Notes: generated by a model from the letters alone, not told the origin. A stretch of 64,000 bases of DNA from Rhodeus uyekii (GCA_037043235.1 JAWRVZ010000074.1:2441501-2505500); one strand, 5' to 3'; shown: positions 34,083-45,346, counted from the first letter of the stretch. Translations and numbers: made by a program.

Positions 34083-34583
34083 CGAAAATGCCGCTCCACA
34101 TTTCCCTTCTTTGGTATTGCGACGGTAGACTGGCAGACGAGACAAATGCACTTTGAAAATGTCATCGTGAAAAAAAAGTCCTCCTCCTTCCGTATGAAAG
34201 TGATACGTTTTTTTCTTCTTACTTGGTCCAGCTCCCCCACTCATTTTTATACCTTACGTTTAAGAGGAAAAAACCGAGCGAAAAATTAGGATGTAACTAA
34301 GGACTAGCTTGTTAGCTTTGCAGCGGTCAGGGGCATTGTTTGTTTGATCACAGTGACCTAATTGTACGGAAAAAAACATCAGATGTCATCTGACTGGTTG
34401 TCCTGTGTATCAATCAAGTGACGGGATGGCTGATACGCTGATGTCTAGTTTTTATTCAAAACAACTCAACTTTATTTGTATAGCGTCAGTTCATGACAAT
34501 GTCACCTCACATTGTCATGTGATCTACCAATAGTACCTTGGAGATCGACTGGTAGATCGCGATCGACGTATTGAGCACCCCTT
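33913..34583 (-). mobile_element. hAT element with 8-bp target duplication
   Basis: It begins CAGGGGTGCTCA and ends TTGAGCACCCCTT. ATCTAGAC flanks it at 33905-33912 and 34584-34591. A minus-strand frame over 34240-34081 (KKRITFIRKEEDFFF, ICLVCQSTVAIPKKGNVERHF) is the BED-finger-like N-terminus of a hAT transposase with C-x2-C and a downstream H. It runs into a microsatellite, and the catalytic domain is absent. Confidence 0.9.
33998..34080. repeat. (TA)n(GA)n compound microsatellite inside the hAT element
   Basis: About 20 TA units pass directly into about 19 GA units. It sits where the transposase relic loses homology. Confidence 0.95.
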
Positions 34584-34591
34584 ATCTAGAC

Positions 34592-35117
34592 TTTTATCAG
34601 TCACAAGTGCAAAAGCAAACATCTGTCATGGTATGGGGGTGTATCGTTGCAAATGATATGGGTAACTTGTAAATGTGTGAAGGTACCATTTGATGTGGAG
34701 GCGTGTATTGCGATTTTACAGCGATATATACTGTGATGAAGATGCCATCTTTCCTGGGAAGCAAGACAATGTCAGGTCTCATTCTGTACATGCTAAAATA
34801 GAGTGGTTTCCAGACACTAAACTGTACACTAAAGGGATGCTGTCTCTTTTTAAAAATAAAAAGTAGAATCAAACAATGAACACAGACTACTGAGCAAACT
34901 CTTGTATCTTGCTAAAAATTCAACAATTAGTATTCTCAATTCATAAACATCTAAAAAGATTTTGTCCCACCTTTTTGGGAATGTGTTACAGCGATCAAAA
35001 TAAAAATGTATTTAAATTTAGTCAGTTAAAACTTTGAAAATCATTTTTCGGTCATATAAAAAATGATTGATTCTTGATTATATTACATTTAACAAAATGT
35101 CCCAACAAAGGTCGAAA
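34592..35117 (+). pseudogene. Tc1-like transposase relic, part 3 and 3' end
   Basis: Starts CTTTTATCAG and continues CATCTGTCATGGTATGGGGG, matching the Tc1-like gene recalled for parts 1 and 2. CAACAATTAGTATTCTC near 34922 corresponds to the C-terminal LQQLVSSVPKRL region, and TGTCCCAC/TGTCCCAAC motifs at 34965 and 35098 match its 3' end. The segment between is shortened by an internal deletion. Confidence 0.65.
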
Positions 35118-35199
35118 TGGCAGTGATAGCTGCTTAACATGCACCTTTGGGTTGTTAGTCATGGCGGGAGCAATCTACTGTCACTGAAGGGAATATCAC

Positions 35200-36560
35200 T
35201 GTTATTCCCTTCATGGGTAATTGAAGCTGTGGTCTACAAGCCATGCAAGGGTTCCAGCTTTCGATTTGGCTGTGGTACTAGAAGGTTTGTCCACTCAACA
35301 CTATTGAGTCTGTCTCAGACAAATATCGGACTGTAAAAACATTCTTCTTTTTGGATTTCACATCTCTCAAGAGAATAGGAGATCTTCTTCAGGCTTGCTC
35401 CCGAGTTTGCTCCCGGCATGGTTAAAGCATTCCTGCACCCTAGAACGGATTACTTGCCTAATGTTCCAAACAATGGTGCACAATATACAGTCTCACAAGC
35501 TTTTAAGCTTTTTCCATAACAAACATCATACCAGGAGAAGCTTCATCTGTTTTGTCCAATCAGAGTGCTGGACGCTAATGTCCACAGAGCTGCCCTGGAA
35601 AGGTTCGCCCAAGAAAGGTTCTCCAGCAACCAAACAGGTGCAGGTGGATAGTCAAATCTATATATCTTACGTATGAGATGTAAGATATATAGATTCCCCT
35701 CCCCTCTTCTGCACCAAGGACCTGATCTCTGAATCCCCCCCCCCACCCCCTACCCACCATCAGTTATTCTCTTACTCATCCACCTCATTATGTTGTCCTT
35801 GCATTTCTCTCCTATTACATTTGCACTGCCTTAATTTGTAATTGCACTATTACTATTTACTATTGTTTGCACTATTTGCCATCGCCACTTTACCTCCATA
35901 ACTCACTTTATCCATCTAGTTGAATTTTATTGTATTTTATCTTCATCTTCTGTTGTTGTTGTTGTTGTTGTTGTTGTTACTGTTACTGTTAAATTATTGT
36001 TGTTGTTAACTGTATTCGCCTTGGGTCTGAGAGTAACGGAATTTCAATTCTCTATATGTATGCACTGTATATATTGCAGAATTGACAATAAAGCTGACTT
36101 TGACTTTGACTTTGATGTGTGGCCAGCCTTCACCAATGGCTGTCAGAGTGCACTCTTCTAGTAGTATGGCGGCTTCTAAAGCTCAATGGTCAGGAGCTTC
36201 ATTACAAGATGTATGTGATGCAGTGGGCTGGTCTTCTCCACACATATTTGTACGGTTTTACAACCTGGACTTGGACTCCACACTGGGGTCCCAGGTGCAC
36301 CTGTCTTAGCTGTGCTCAGAGGATTCACATCATTATATCACATTACTAGATGGTGTATTGCCCTTCCATACTTCCTTCATGTCCATGATCGACTTGTTTT
36401 GGCCAATCAGAATTTGACGCGCACTTTATAGTTTCCTGGTCATGACGTCACAAACTACTGGATGATGTCTCAGCATGCCATTGGACTGATTTCACGTGTG
36501 CTTCAAGACAATAACATGCAGAGGTGTTCTGATAGGGAAGATTTGGAAATCCACTTCCGC
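35200..36560 (+). pseudogene. DIRS D: degraded DIRS YR region
   Basis: Plus-strand pieces include LDFTSLKRIGDL (about 35.36 kb, with the first YR arginine), VKAFLHPRTDYLPNV, RVLDANVHRAA, then, after the LINE insertion, MAVRVHSSSSMAASK, DVCDAVGWSSPHIFVRFYNLDLD with the W and Y. The H-x-x-R box has become HSSS, losing the catalytic arginine. A decayed terminal repeat (CATGACGTCAC, then GTGCTTCAAGACAATAAC) follows at about 36.43-36.52 kb. The left limit is uncertain. Confidence 0.75.
35696..36113 (+). mobile_element. 5'-truncated Rex1-type LINE 3' end
   Basis: 418 bp nearly the reverse complement of 52114-52515, that is, the 3' UTR of the full-length copy, ending AATAAAGC then TGACTT repeats. 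GATGT flanks it at 35677-35681 and 36114-36118. It interrupts the DIRS D recombinase between two codons. Next to its truncated 5' end is a 16-bp inverted copy of flanking DNA (35680-35695). Confidence 0.88.
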
Positions 36561-37699
36561 TTATATATATATATGTGGCATGACGAGGGGATATCGCCTC
36601 GGATACGGGCAAGGCGAGCATGTGTGTCGTCTCACGACCGTCACTTAATTGTTAGAAATTATTGCCAGACTACGCCACCTTGGGAGTTCCACCCAAAGAA
36701 TCTTACTAAGAACCTTTAACACAGGTTCCCTACCCAGTGGCGAATAAATTGTGGAGACACCAGTATAAATAAAAATATAAGACTTTTATTGACAACAACA
36801 GAATCACTGAACCCAAAATGAAGAAACTTATACACATTAAGGAACTGCAGCCTCTTCACAGGAAGGACCAGTCAATAAATATTCTCCTAAATTTACAGAC
36901 ACACACACATAACAAAAAGACCCCAGTGCACACTACAGACCACGGCAAAGAATACCACCACCAAAATGAAATCGTCCACCCTGATCAGAAGGCCAGCAGC
37001 TCCTAAAAAGACATACACAACCACCACACTCTCACAAACACACAAACACAGTAATCCTACACAAGATCACGTAGTTCAGCCAAATGAGAGCCACAAATTA
37101 TAACAACTTCAAACAAAATGAAGCTTCACAAGTAGTGAACCTAACAATTATGATACATAAAACAAAAAGAATACATTAAACACAAAAACAATTAACACTT
37201 CCAAAGTAATGATTTAAACAAAATAATAAGACACAAATCAAAGTAGAAAAAACGCAGCTCCTTAACAAACGTAACCGGAGCTGTGTGAGTCCAGTGAAAA
37301 TTGTTTAGGAGCAAGACAGCAGTGTCGCCACTGCACTGATGTTGTTCACCCTCCAATCCTATGCAAGAGACATAGAATTAGTTTATGATCATCCGTGAAG
37401 ACAATAACTGATCGTCTACTCACCAGATGGCCACGGGAACTGGAAAACTGAATGAACTGAACTCAGCCTTTATGCAACAGCCGCCAGTATACTACACACT
37501 AAAATACATAAAATGTGGCTCGCAGTGCTTCCACAGCTGAGAGATAAGTTACATAAAACTCACTACATACCTGGGGGAGAAGAAACATACCGTTCACTCA
37601 TTCACCACTCCAAACACTGCACAAACAGATTAAAACTGAGGGCACAAGATAGTAGGACGCCACACTCTCTTGAACGCTAAGATTGGACAAACGGTCACA
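36561..37699. other. Unassigned repeat-like DNA
   Basis: No coding motif recognised. The segment 36640-36790, with AATAAATTG and TTTATTGACAAC near 36747-36795, has LTR-like character but no pair or duplication was found. Confidence 0.35.
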
Positions 37700-37857
37700 A
37701 AATGATGTTTTATTAACAAAGTTCGGGAGGAGCACGTTCATATGATTAACGCAATCAACACGTCATCAGCATTTACACCTCATCCTATCAGCAGGAGAGG
37801 AAGCACGTATATAGAGACATGTTTGACTCACCTACAGCTCTTCGACATTTTTCGGCA
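37700..37857 (+). repeat. Split direct repeat A1
   Basis: Identical to 42610-42767 (158 of 158 by eye). Begins AAATGATGTTTTATTAAC. Confidence 0.95.
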
Positions 37858-40039
37858 GCTCGACAGTTTACGGCATTGTGGCTCCGCCTTCTGGTCACAA
37901 TACACCCGAAATCGAGCTCCACTCGTTAGATGGATTCTCTACGAAATCCTCCGGACCCAGTAGCGATCCTCATCCGCCTTACACCATGCTAACTATATTA
38001 TATCACCCTCAGCAATACATCACGGGTGCCAGACCAAACAAACGGGTCCCAAGCAACAACAAGCAAACGCACAGTAAGACGCGAGGCCTGTTCTCGCCAC
38101 CAAGCAAACATCCGTATCCAGCAGCTCTACATCGGCCCCTTTTTAATCGCTCCTGCCATTGAGAAAGGATAATAAAGCTGGTTGAGCTGCAAGCTCGACT
38201 CTCAGGTAATGCCGCTTTCTTCCTGCTAGCCAGGCCGCCGCCGCCGCGAGCCTCAGCAGACCGCGCTGCAGTTTCAGCTCACACTCTCTCTGTCCGTCAG
38301 CTCACACAAACAAGAGCAGCTGTAATCCTTCCCGGCGCTTTTTATTTCAGCATCGCTAAATCACGAGCAGTTTGTGCCATCTCAATGCTTCTGTTCCGGG
38401 GAACCCACGTCTGAAATGTGATTATTTTTAAAGTAACGCGCGCTTCCTCGCAGCTCAAGCAGTAGCGCGCACCGAAGTCAGATCGCATGCAGTACAGTCC
38501 GATCGCACGCGCCGCTTCAGATCGCGCTCATTACAGTCGATCGCGCGCTCAGCCGCCCACACAAGAATCAAGCACTTGTTGCCAACGCTGCCTTGATGTT
38601 TCAACTTAATCGGCTATTAAGTGGACTCTCTGGAAAGAAATCATATGCACTTCCTATTTCAAAGTAATTCTCTGCCTTCACTGTTTTCAATCCTTAAGTC
38701 TATGATAAGCTTTATAAGTCTATGATATTTGGATTAACCTCTGCTCAGGGTTTATTCAAAGCCAATAAGTTTGTGAACTTCCATAAACCTTGATATTCCG
38801 AATTCCATCAGGTAAGTTTGTTTTGAAATTAAATATGCAACATGCATCTGATATAAATAGGTTCTGATATATAAAATTAACAGTTGAATTTTTTAATTGA
38901 AAGGTTTTACTTATGGAGATCAATGTATTTTACAAACCATATTGATTTTGTTATTTCTTGCGCGTATTTAGACGTCTGTAACCAAAATAATTTCAAGAGA
39001 TTGAAAACACTGAACAGTAACAAGCGTCGAGCGCTTTCTTTGGCTCAGCGCCAGCCAATGTGTTCAAATTTAGCAGGCGATCATGTGATGCCCCGCCTTC
39101 GCCACATTGCCCAAGATTGAGATGTACCAGTTTCACAATAAACTCTTCCTCTCTCAAGTTCCTTCACTGTATCCCACTGATGAAAGGAGCTCTTGCACTC
39201 AACAAACACTGCAACCGAGCCTCCAACAACACCACGCGGTCATCAGCTCTTCCGCTCCGTTGTCGCACCCTATGATGCCGAGGCTTGCCCTCACCTCCAC
39301 CATCAAGACATCCAACTTCTTGCTCAACTTCCTACGACACCTCAGCACTTGTATCAATAGTAAAGGAGGACGACCAAAGCAAAACTAACTAGAATAGGTC
39401 TCGCTCCAGTCAGCTGTACCATCTCCAAATCAACTCTACTTTCAAAATGCCTCAAACCTTCAAGCGTTAAGACGCAGCAGCACACTGCAGTTCTCCAGCA
39501 CTGCACCTCACATGCCAGAATCTAGTGACAAACGCCGCCCTTTAAGTGCGAGCTTGCCTCCGCCAGCGGTGCAGGCTCAGCAACGGTTAGGTTAGCAAAC
39601 CTAACCTTTCCCCTATGTTTTGGCCCGCAGCCCTGCCTTCCGGTTCTAGCGTGAGGCTGCCTCCGCTAGCGGCACAGGCCCCGACAATGTCTTATCTTCC
39701 CTTTCTACCCTTTCTGTCTCTCTCCGGGCTCCAGGGGTCAACCCAAGCGTGAGGCTGCCTCCGCAAGTGGCTTCGCCCCTGGCCTTTTTTCCACCTAATT
39801 CTCTCCACCATGCTAATTCTCCTTTCATCCTGTTCTCTGCCATGCTCATGCCATTCCACAAACACTGCTGCTTGGAACTAGCTCTGTCACCAACGACAGT
39901 TGAACACAAATCCTAACTGAAGTTAAGGCTGCTGCCACCAGAGGTGGACCTATTCCCAACCAGTATATAAAATATTCAGAGTTGATATTTATCGACGCCT
40001 CTAAATGTCTATTCTTCAAGCCTTTTTTGCTTCAAACCA

Positions 40040-40500
40040 CTCTTTTGGAAGATTATATGTGGAGCGGAAGAGTTCAAGACTTTCCACTCCACATATAGTC
40101 TGCTTCACATGGTCTCTACCCACTACCACCGATTCATATTGCATTCCAATAACGCCAAGAACTTCCAAGCCAGCTTCACCATGGGTTACCTAGGCGAAAT
40201 CTACTTCTCACTGCCGAAATCTAATCCTCTGCTCATCAAAGGTATATCAAGAACTCAACCCACCAGCTCAGACACCAGTCAACCAATTATGTTGGAAATC
40301 CGTATCCCTACTCTCCGCCAAGGATTCCACCCAAATGTCGTCCGACCACTGAACGCCATGGTCGAGCCATAAAGGTTTCAGTTCCTCAGATTCCATCACA
40401 TTCAACTTTAATCCAAATCCATCCATATTCTGACTCGTCAGCGCTGCACAATGAAAGTAAGGGAGACCAAACCATAAGGCTTTTATCTTACTTCAACAGC
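40040..40500 (+). pseudogene. Decayed Ngaro-type tyrosine recombinase, N-terminal part
   Basis: Plus-strand frames read EEFKTFHSTYSLLHM and MGYLGEIYFSLPKSNPLLIKGISRTQPTSS, like the DNA-binding domain and linker of fish Ngaro/XerD-like recombinases as I recall them. Further on, GFSSSDSITFNFNPNP is a worn version of the GFLRCSEF region with the first catalytic arginine lost. Stops interrupt it. Confidence 0.65.
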
Positions 40501-40639
40501 AACAATCCTTCGTAGCTAACCTTCATTTAAGAGCATGAGCTCAATTCAAATGGAAATTATTCCACTGCCGCCTCCATTGCCGCAGCAATGATGTTCCCCC
40601 ACACTCCCGCAGGAGTCAGCCAAGGGGGAATTTTCCCAC

Positions 40640-41010
40640 TGCCGCAGCAGTGAAGCCATGTTCATACTGGCTTTGGTTTCCTCAGACGCTCATAACTCAC
40701 CATCACATCCACTCAGCCTACTTTCATTTCAGAAACTCGCTGGCTAAACTCCCATCCAACCCATTCTCCATAGACGATTCCAACCCCATTACACGTTCCG
40801 GTTCCAAACTTCTTAAAGCTACACTACCCAAACCGGATTCCCAACAGACCATTTATCCAGCCATTCATTTCGCATAGGTGCAGCAACCACGGCTGCGCAA
40901 AGGCCTTTCCCAACACCAAATACAAGCATTGCGCTGCTGGTCTTCAGAAGCTTCAAGAGCCACATCAAATCAAACTGATTGCACATCAAACAAGGTCTTC
41001 CGTTTAAGCA
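40640..41010 (+). pseudogene. Decayed Ngaro-type tyrosine recombinase, catalytic part
   Basis: At 40862 a frame reads HSFRIGAATTAAQ, containing the H-x-x-R box (H at 40862-40864, R at 40871-40873). After a shift near 40910 it continues GLSQHQIQALRCWSSEAS with the conserved W. The nucleophilic tyrosine is not evident, and the frames are broken. Together with the split direct repeats this fixes the family. Confidence 0.7.
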
Positions 41011-41489
41011 TCAGCTCCTCCCCACTTACACTTCATGGCCACTACTTCCATTGCCGCAGCACTGACACTCACTGACACTCCCGTCACTCACTGACACTGC
41101 ACACTCTCATCAATTCATACCCATTCCTAACCCTCTCCCTTACGTCTGGCCTGCAGCCCCCCCCCCATCTAATCCTAGCGTGAGGCTGCCTCCGTTAGCG
41201 GTGCAGGCCCAGACTCCCCACCTCTTTCCGAAACCTATCCCCCCTTTTTAATCTTTTCGTTTCTCCCAAAGCCACAGTGGTCGACCTAAGCGTGAGGCTG
41301 TCTCCGCATGCGGCCCCGGCTTCTTTTCCTCCTTCCTATCCCAAACTATCCCTCTTTCTAATCTTTCCGTTCCTTCCCAAGCCCCAGGGGCCGACCTAAG
41401 CGCGAGGCTGCCTCCGCATGCGGCCCCGGCTTCTTTCCTCCTAATTTCCTTTCCCAAACTAAATCTTCCTTCACCCCTTCTCAAACTAT

Positions 41490-41733
41490 CCACTGCCGCA
41501 GCAGTGACGCTCCCGCAGGAGCAAGCTCTCTCTACCTTCCACTGCCGCAGCAGTGACGCTCCCGCAGGAGCAAGCTCTCTCTACCTTCCACTGCCGCAGC
41601 AGTGACGCTCCCGCAGGAGCAAGCTCTCTCTACCTTCCACTGCCGCAGCAGTGACGCTCCCGCAGGAGCAAGCTCTCTCTACCTTCCACTGCCGCAGCAG
41701 TGACGCTCCCGCAGGAGCCAGCTCTCTCTAACT
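41490..41733. repeat. 49-bp tandem repeat, five copies
   Basis: Units start at 41490, 41539, 41588, 41637 and 41686 and are essentially identical. Each contains the palindrome CACTGCCGCAGCAGTG. Single copies of that palindrome also occur elsewhere in the element (about 40564, 40635, 41047). Confidence 0.97.
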
Positions 41734-41744
41734 TCCACCACCGC

Positions 41745-42185
41745 GGCGGCGACGTACCTCTTTGGTCCTGCAGCAGCCCCGAGGGGTTTTTCGATGCAAT
41801 GGCAGCGACGTGCCTCCTGCCAACGTGGGGGCCAGAGGGGTTTTCCCCTGCTGCAACGGTGACGTGCCTCCTGCCGATGCGGGGGCCCAGAGGGGTTTCC
41901 CCTGCTACGACGTTGACGTGCCTCCTGCTGCTGTGAGGGCCCCGAGGGGTTTCCACTGCTACGGTAGTGATGTGCCTCCTGCTCCCACAGCGGCCCCGAG
42001 GGGTTTCCACCGTCAGGGCAGCGACGTACCTCCTGCCTCCCGCAGCGGCCCTGAGGGGTTTCCACCATCGCAGCGGCGACGTACCTCCTGCCTCCCGCAG
42101 CGGCCCCGAGGGGTTTCCACTGTCACGGCAGCGACATGCCTCCTGCTCCTGCAGTGACCACGGGGGTTTCCCCTACCGCGGTGGC
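41745..42185. repeat. 54-bp minisatellite, about eight copies
   Basis: The motif GAGGGGTTTCC recurs at 41781, 41835, 41890, 41944, 41998, 42053 and 42108, and a variant at about 42160: a 54-55 bp period, that is, 18 codons. Both strands stay open over much of it, giving repeated GNPSGP-like peptides on the minus strand. I read this as a consequence of the period, not a gene. Confidence 0.92.
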
Positions 42186-42494
42186 TACATACCTCCCCAC
42201 TCCTATGGCAGCCAGGGGAGGAGTTCAAAGGTACCCCTCATACTCCCAGAAACCAAATTAGACCCAATTCTCTTTCTTGCAACAAATTGAACTACAAACA
42301 CATATCCAATGCTAAAGCCATATCATCCCCTCTGCACCTCAAGCCCTCTACAGTTTCATCACCTCAACATTCATCTGCCCTCCCGAACTCACAATTACCC
42401 ACCCCCACCCCCCTCCCCCCCTCAGCCGTAACCTCGCAATTCTTTGGGGGGTCATCAAATCTTTTAGCGGCTGTCCGACTAGGTTGCAATTTTT

Positions 42495-42943
42495 GGGGGA
42501 GTGCTCCAGGTTCGGGCTAAATACCGAGTTCGGAGCCCTCTCCTCGGACAGCACGCCAAATACGCTTACCATTTATTGCTCCTGAATCATTTGTAAGTGT
42601 GAACTCGTGAAATGATGTTTTATTAACAAAGTTCGGGAGGAGCACGTTCATATGATTAACGCAATCAACACGTCATCAGCATTTACACCTCATCCTATCA
42701 GCAGGAGAGGAAGCACGTATATAGAGACATGTTTGACTCACCTACAGCTCTTCGACATTTTTCGGCATCCCTCCACCACCCCAACTCCTCACACTTAATT
42801 GTTCCTATCAAAGTCAGGATACGGGGGGAGTGCTCCAGGTTCGGGCTAAATACCGAGCTCGGAGCCCTCTCCTCGGACAGCACGCCAAATACGCTTACCA
42901 TTTATTGCTCCTGAATCATTTGTAAGTGTGAACTCGTGAAATG
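42495..42943 (+). repeat. B1-A2-B2 right terminal block of the Ngaro-like element
   Basis: B1 42495-42614, A2 42610-42767, 56-bp gap, B2 42824-42943. B1 and A2 overlap by AAATG. Confidence 0.92.
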
Positions 42944-43339
42944 CAGATTAGCAGTGCTACTCAAAACACAGATCAAACGATGATGTTAAATCCCACATTA
43001 ACTCACCTGACCAAATCCAGCGTGCATGTTAGGCCATGTCAATGGAGATGACATCAATGCAGGAAGTGACACCTGCCTAGATGCATACAGCCATGCCTAC
43101 AGCCATGCCTTTTATAGATGGTACCAGGCAAACGCCCCGCCCATAGTAGCTAATCTGCTTAATTAGCCAATCTGCTACATATATATATATATATGTATAT
43201 ATACAGTATATTCTTTTCTTTTTCTTATTTGAATGATTTGTGAATGATTTGAGTGACTTATAATCAAGTTAGAGATTTATTTATAATTTGTTTTGAATGA
43301 CTTCTTCAAGTGTATATACACCGTGGTCTATAACTGTAA
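42944..43339. other. Unassigned DNA with short (TA)n
   Basis: Nothing recognised apart from a short TA run at 43178-43205. The 5' part is the flank of the Ngaro-like insertion. Confidence 0.4.
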
Positions 43340-43431
43340 TTCCCCTACAGTTCCCATAGCATCGCTACTTCCGATGCAGGGTCTCGTTCCCTTCTAAGGG
43401 AACCACAGTTACAGGCATAACCTGAGATGTT
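43340..43431 (+). repeat. DIRS right-end fragment
   Basis: GTCTCGTTCCCTTCTAAGGG, then ACAGTTACAGGC and CCTGAGATGTT, is the right terminus of a DIRS element (compare 18770-18821) ending in GTT. The rest of that element is not here. Confidence 0.7.
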
Positions 43432-43488
43432 TACATACACCCAGATGACCCATTGAAAATCAGATTGACGGCTCAGTCAGACCAAAAT

Positions 43489-44028
43489 TGTCAGGATCCA
43501 GCCCTAACAGTCTTGTCTGTTTTGTCTCTGTTTAATGTCTGCTTGTCTGTTTTGTGTTTGAGCACATGGCTTTGTCTTTGTTTGTGTTTCCCATGTGCTC
43601 CTCTTGTCCCGCCTCCTCAGTTTCAGGTACCACGCCCCCTTGTTTAGTCCTCGTTTGCATGAGTGTGTTCACCTGTACCTCATGTTCTCTGGTCCCTTTA
43701 TATTGTGTTTGTTTCTCATGTCAGGTCTGGTTCGTTTGTGTGATTTTGCTAGTCTGTCTCAAGTCTCAGTTCCGTTAGTGTATTTCCCTTGTGCTGTTAT
43801 CTCTTCTACGTATTGTCTGTTGGTTCCTGCCCTGCCTCTGGATTCACCCTGGCTGAGGACACTCCGGGCCCAGCAGCTGATTTGGCACTTCATCCCTACT
43901 GTGTATCCTGTCCTGCTGTTCTTCGTCAATGCACTTCCACTGTCTTGTGCCCTGTTAATTGTCTGCAATAAACCACACATCACTCATCTCTGCATTTGGG
44001 TCCTCTTCTGTTTCCACGCACCGTGACA
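43489..44028 (+). mobile_element. Solo LTR with AAAAT target duplication
   Basis: The 540-bp unit begins TGTCAGGATCC and ends CACCGTGACA. AAAAT flanks it at 43484-43488 and 44029-44033. A TATA-like box (TTTATATTG, about 43696) and AATAAACC (about 43967) are in the right places. No internal region. Confidence 0.92.
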
Positions 44029-44033
44029 AAAAT

Positions 44034-45047
44034 GTCTTCATAGAAACCCCTGAATGGATCTGATTGAGAGTGATTCAATTTTGATTGGATTGAAAGAGTT
44101 TGTGTACACTTAAAATAATCCCTGGTAAGCAACAAGCATGTATTTGCTTGACTCTGACTATTTTCTCAATCAGGTTTAAAAATACATTGTGTACATGTAC
44201 TTTGATGGCTATGCTAACATATGTTTTACATCAAATCAGAATGCTCTTGTGACATGCGCTGAAGATTTGATCAGAATGCATGCAATGCACATGTAAATGA
44301 ACCCAGGATGTAACCCAGAAGAAACTAGATTGAAAATGGCACCATCCAATGTCTGATGTTAATTATTTTATGACTAGCACAGTGATTTCTTTGTGAAAAA
44401 TGTATTTTATTTTCAAATATATATCTTTCATCAAAAATGCCACAACTTCTTCAATAAATCATCAATGAGTGACCTTTAAATTAATGATTAAATGCTGTCT
44501 GTATCTCATTGGCCTGTTCTCTGCCATCCTTCAAAGACAAGAGACTCTAAAGAATTCCAAATGTCAAATATTGTATCAGACTCGAGATTTGCGCAAGTGG
44601 CCTCTTTCTTTCAGAGCCTTGTTGACCCTTTGATAGCATTTGTACTGATGAATAGAATGACTGGGAATGTTTTGGCATTTAGCTCCAGTTAATTTGCAGA
44701 GGTTTATGCTACTCAAAAACAGGTGATTCAATGGCTCTTAAATGGCTTGATACCCTGTCAACACAAGATACCAGAACATAATAGTATACCTTTATAGACA
44801 ATTAAAGTTTTTCTACCATATATGATACTATAATGTTCTGGCAACCACAGATGGCCAATTTCACTGTAAATGTAACATTTTAAATGTATTTATATATTTT
44901 TAGTGTAGAAATAGCAAAGAAGAACTATCTTTGGTTCTAGAAAGAATAGTAAACAGTTCTTAACTATTATTTCTTTAATCAGAGGAACCTTTATCGGCTA
45001 TAAAGAGCCATTTGTGGAAGGGAAAGTTTTCATGGATGTTTAAGAGT
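44034..45047. other. Unassigned AT-rich DNA with a short hairpin
   Basis: No gene. An 18-bp inverted repeat (CCAGAACATAATAGTATA at 44771-44788, partner 44824-44841, one mismatch) may be the ends of a tiny MITE. Confidence 0.5.
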
Positions 45048-45054
45048 TGTTTAA

Positions 45055-45339
45055 CCCTCACTTTATTTTGATGGTTGCTTTTGAAAATCGTGTTCAATAT
45101 AAGTAACTATGCAACTACATGTGAACTATCTCACATTATACTGACTGCTTAATATCGACTAATTCTTTATTGTGATGGTCCCACAACAGTTATTCAGCTA
45201 ACTATAAGTAACTTTGTGACTACATCAACTTAATCTAACCCTAACCCTACCAATTCACCACTATTCATGTTGGTCCAACGTTACTTACAGTAAATGTGTT
45301 ACAGAATGTGTTAAAGGGACCATCAAAATAAAGAGAAAC
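45055..45339. mobile_element. MITE with TTAA-containing flanks
   Basis: The ends share CTTTATTTTGATGGT in inverted orientation (45060-45075 and 45318-45333). TGTTTAA flanks both sides (45048-45054 and 45340-45346). The duplication contains TTAA, as for piggyBac-type elements, though a Harbinger-type TTA is also possible. No coding capacity. Confidence 0.75.
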
Positions 45340-45346
45340 TGTTTAA

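Larger units (their letters stand above)
37700..42943 (+). mobile_element. Ngaro-like YR retrotransposon with split direct repeats
   Basis: The order is A1 (37700-37857), internal region, B1 (42495-42614), A2 (42610-42767), B2 (42824-42943). A1 and A2 are identical over 158 bp, and B1 and B2 differ at one of 120. AAATG forms the start of A1, the B1/A2 joint and the end of B2. This A1-internal-B1-A2-B2 layout is the hallmark of Ngaro-type elements. The interior holds decayed YR segments at about 40040-40500 and 40640-41000 but no intact ORF, RT or RNase H. A 56-bp stretch (42768-42823) between A2 and B2 is not part of either repeat and is unexplained. Confidence 0.82.

Noticed and set aside
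33969..34289. 106-codon frame with IYIYIY and ERERER runs
   Set aside because: Translation of the (TA)n(GA)n microsatellite.
38220..38560. GC-rich patch resembling a CpG island promoter
   Set aside because: It lies inside the Ngaro-like element just after A1, so it is more simply element sequence; no host exon follows.
41490..41733. CRISPR-like regular array
   Set aside because: Units are contiguous 49-bp repeats with no unique spacers, in a vertebrate retroelement; an ordinary minisatellite.
41630..42290. Long open frames on both strands
   Set aside because: Produced by the 54-bp period being a multiple of three; no domain and the same repeat in every frame.
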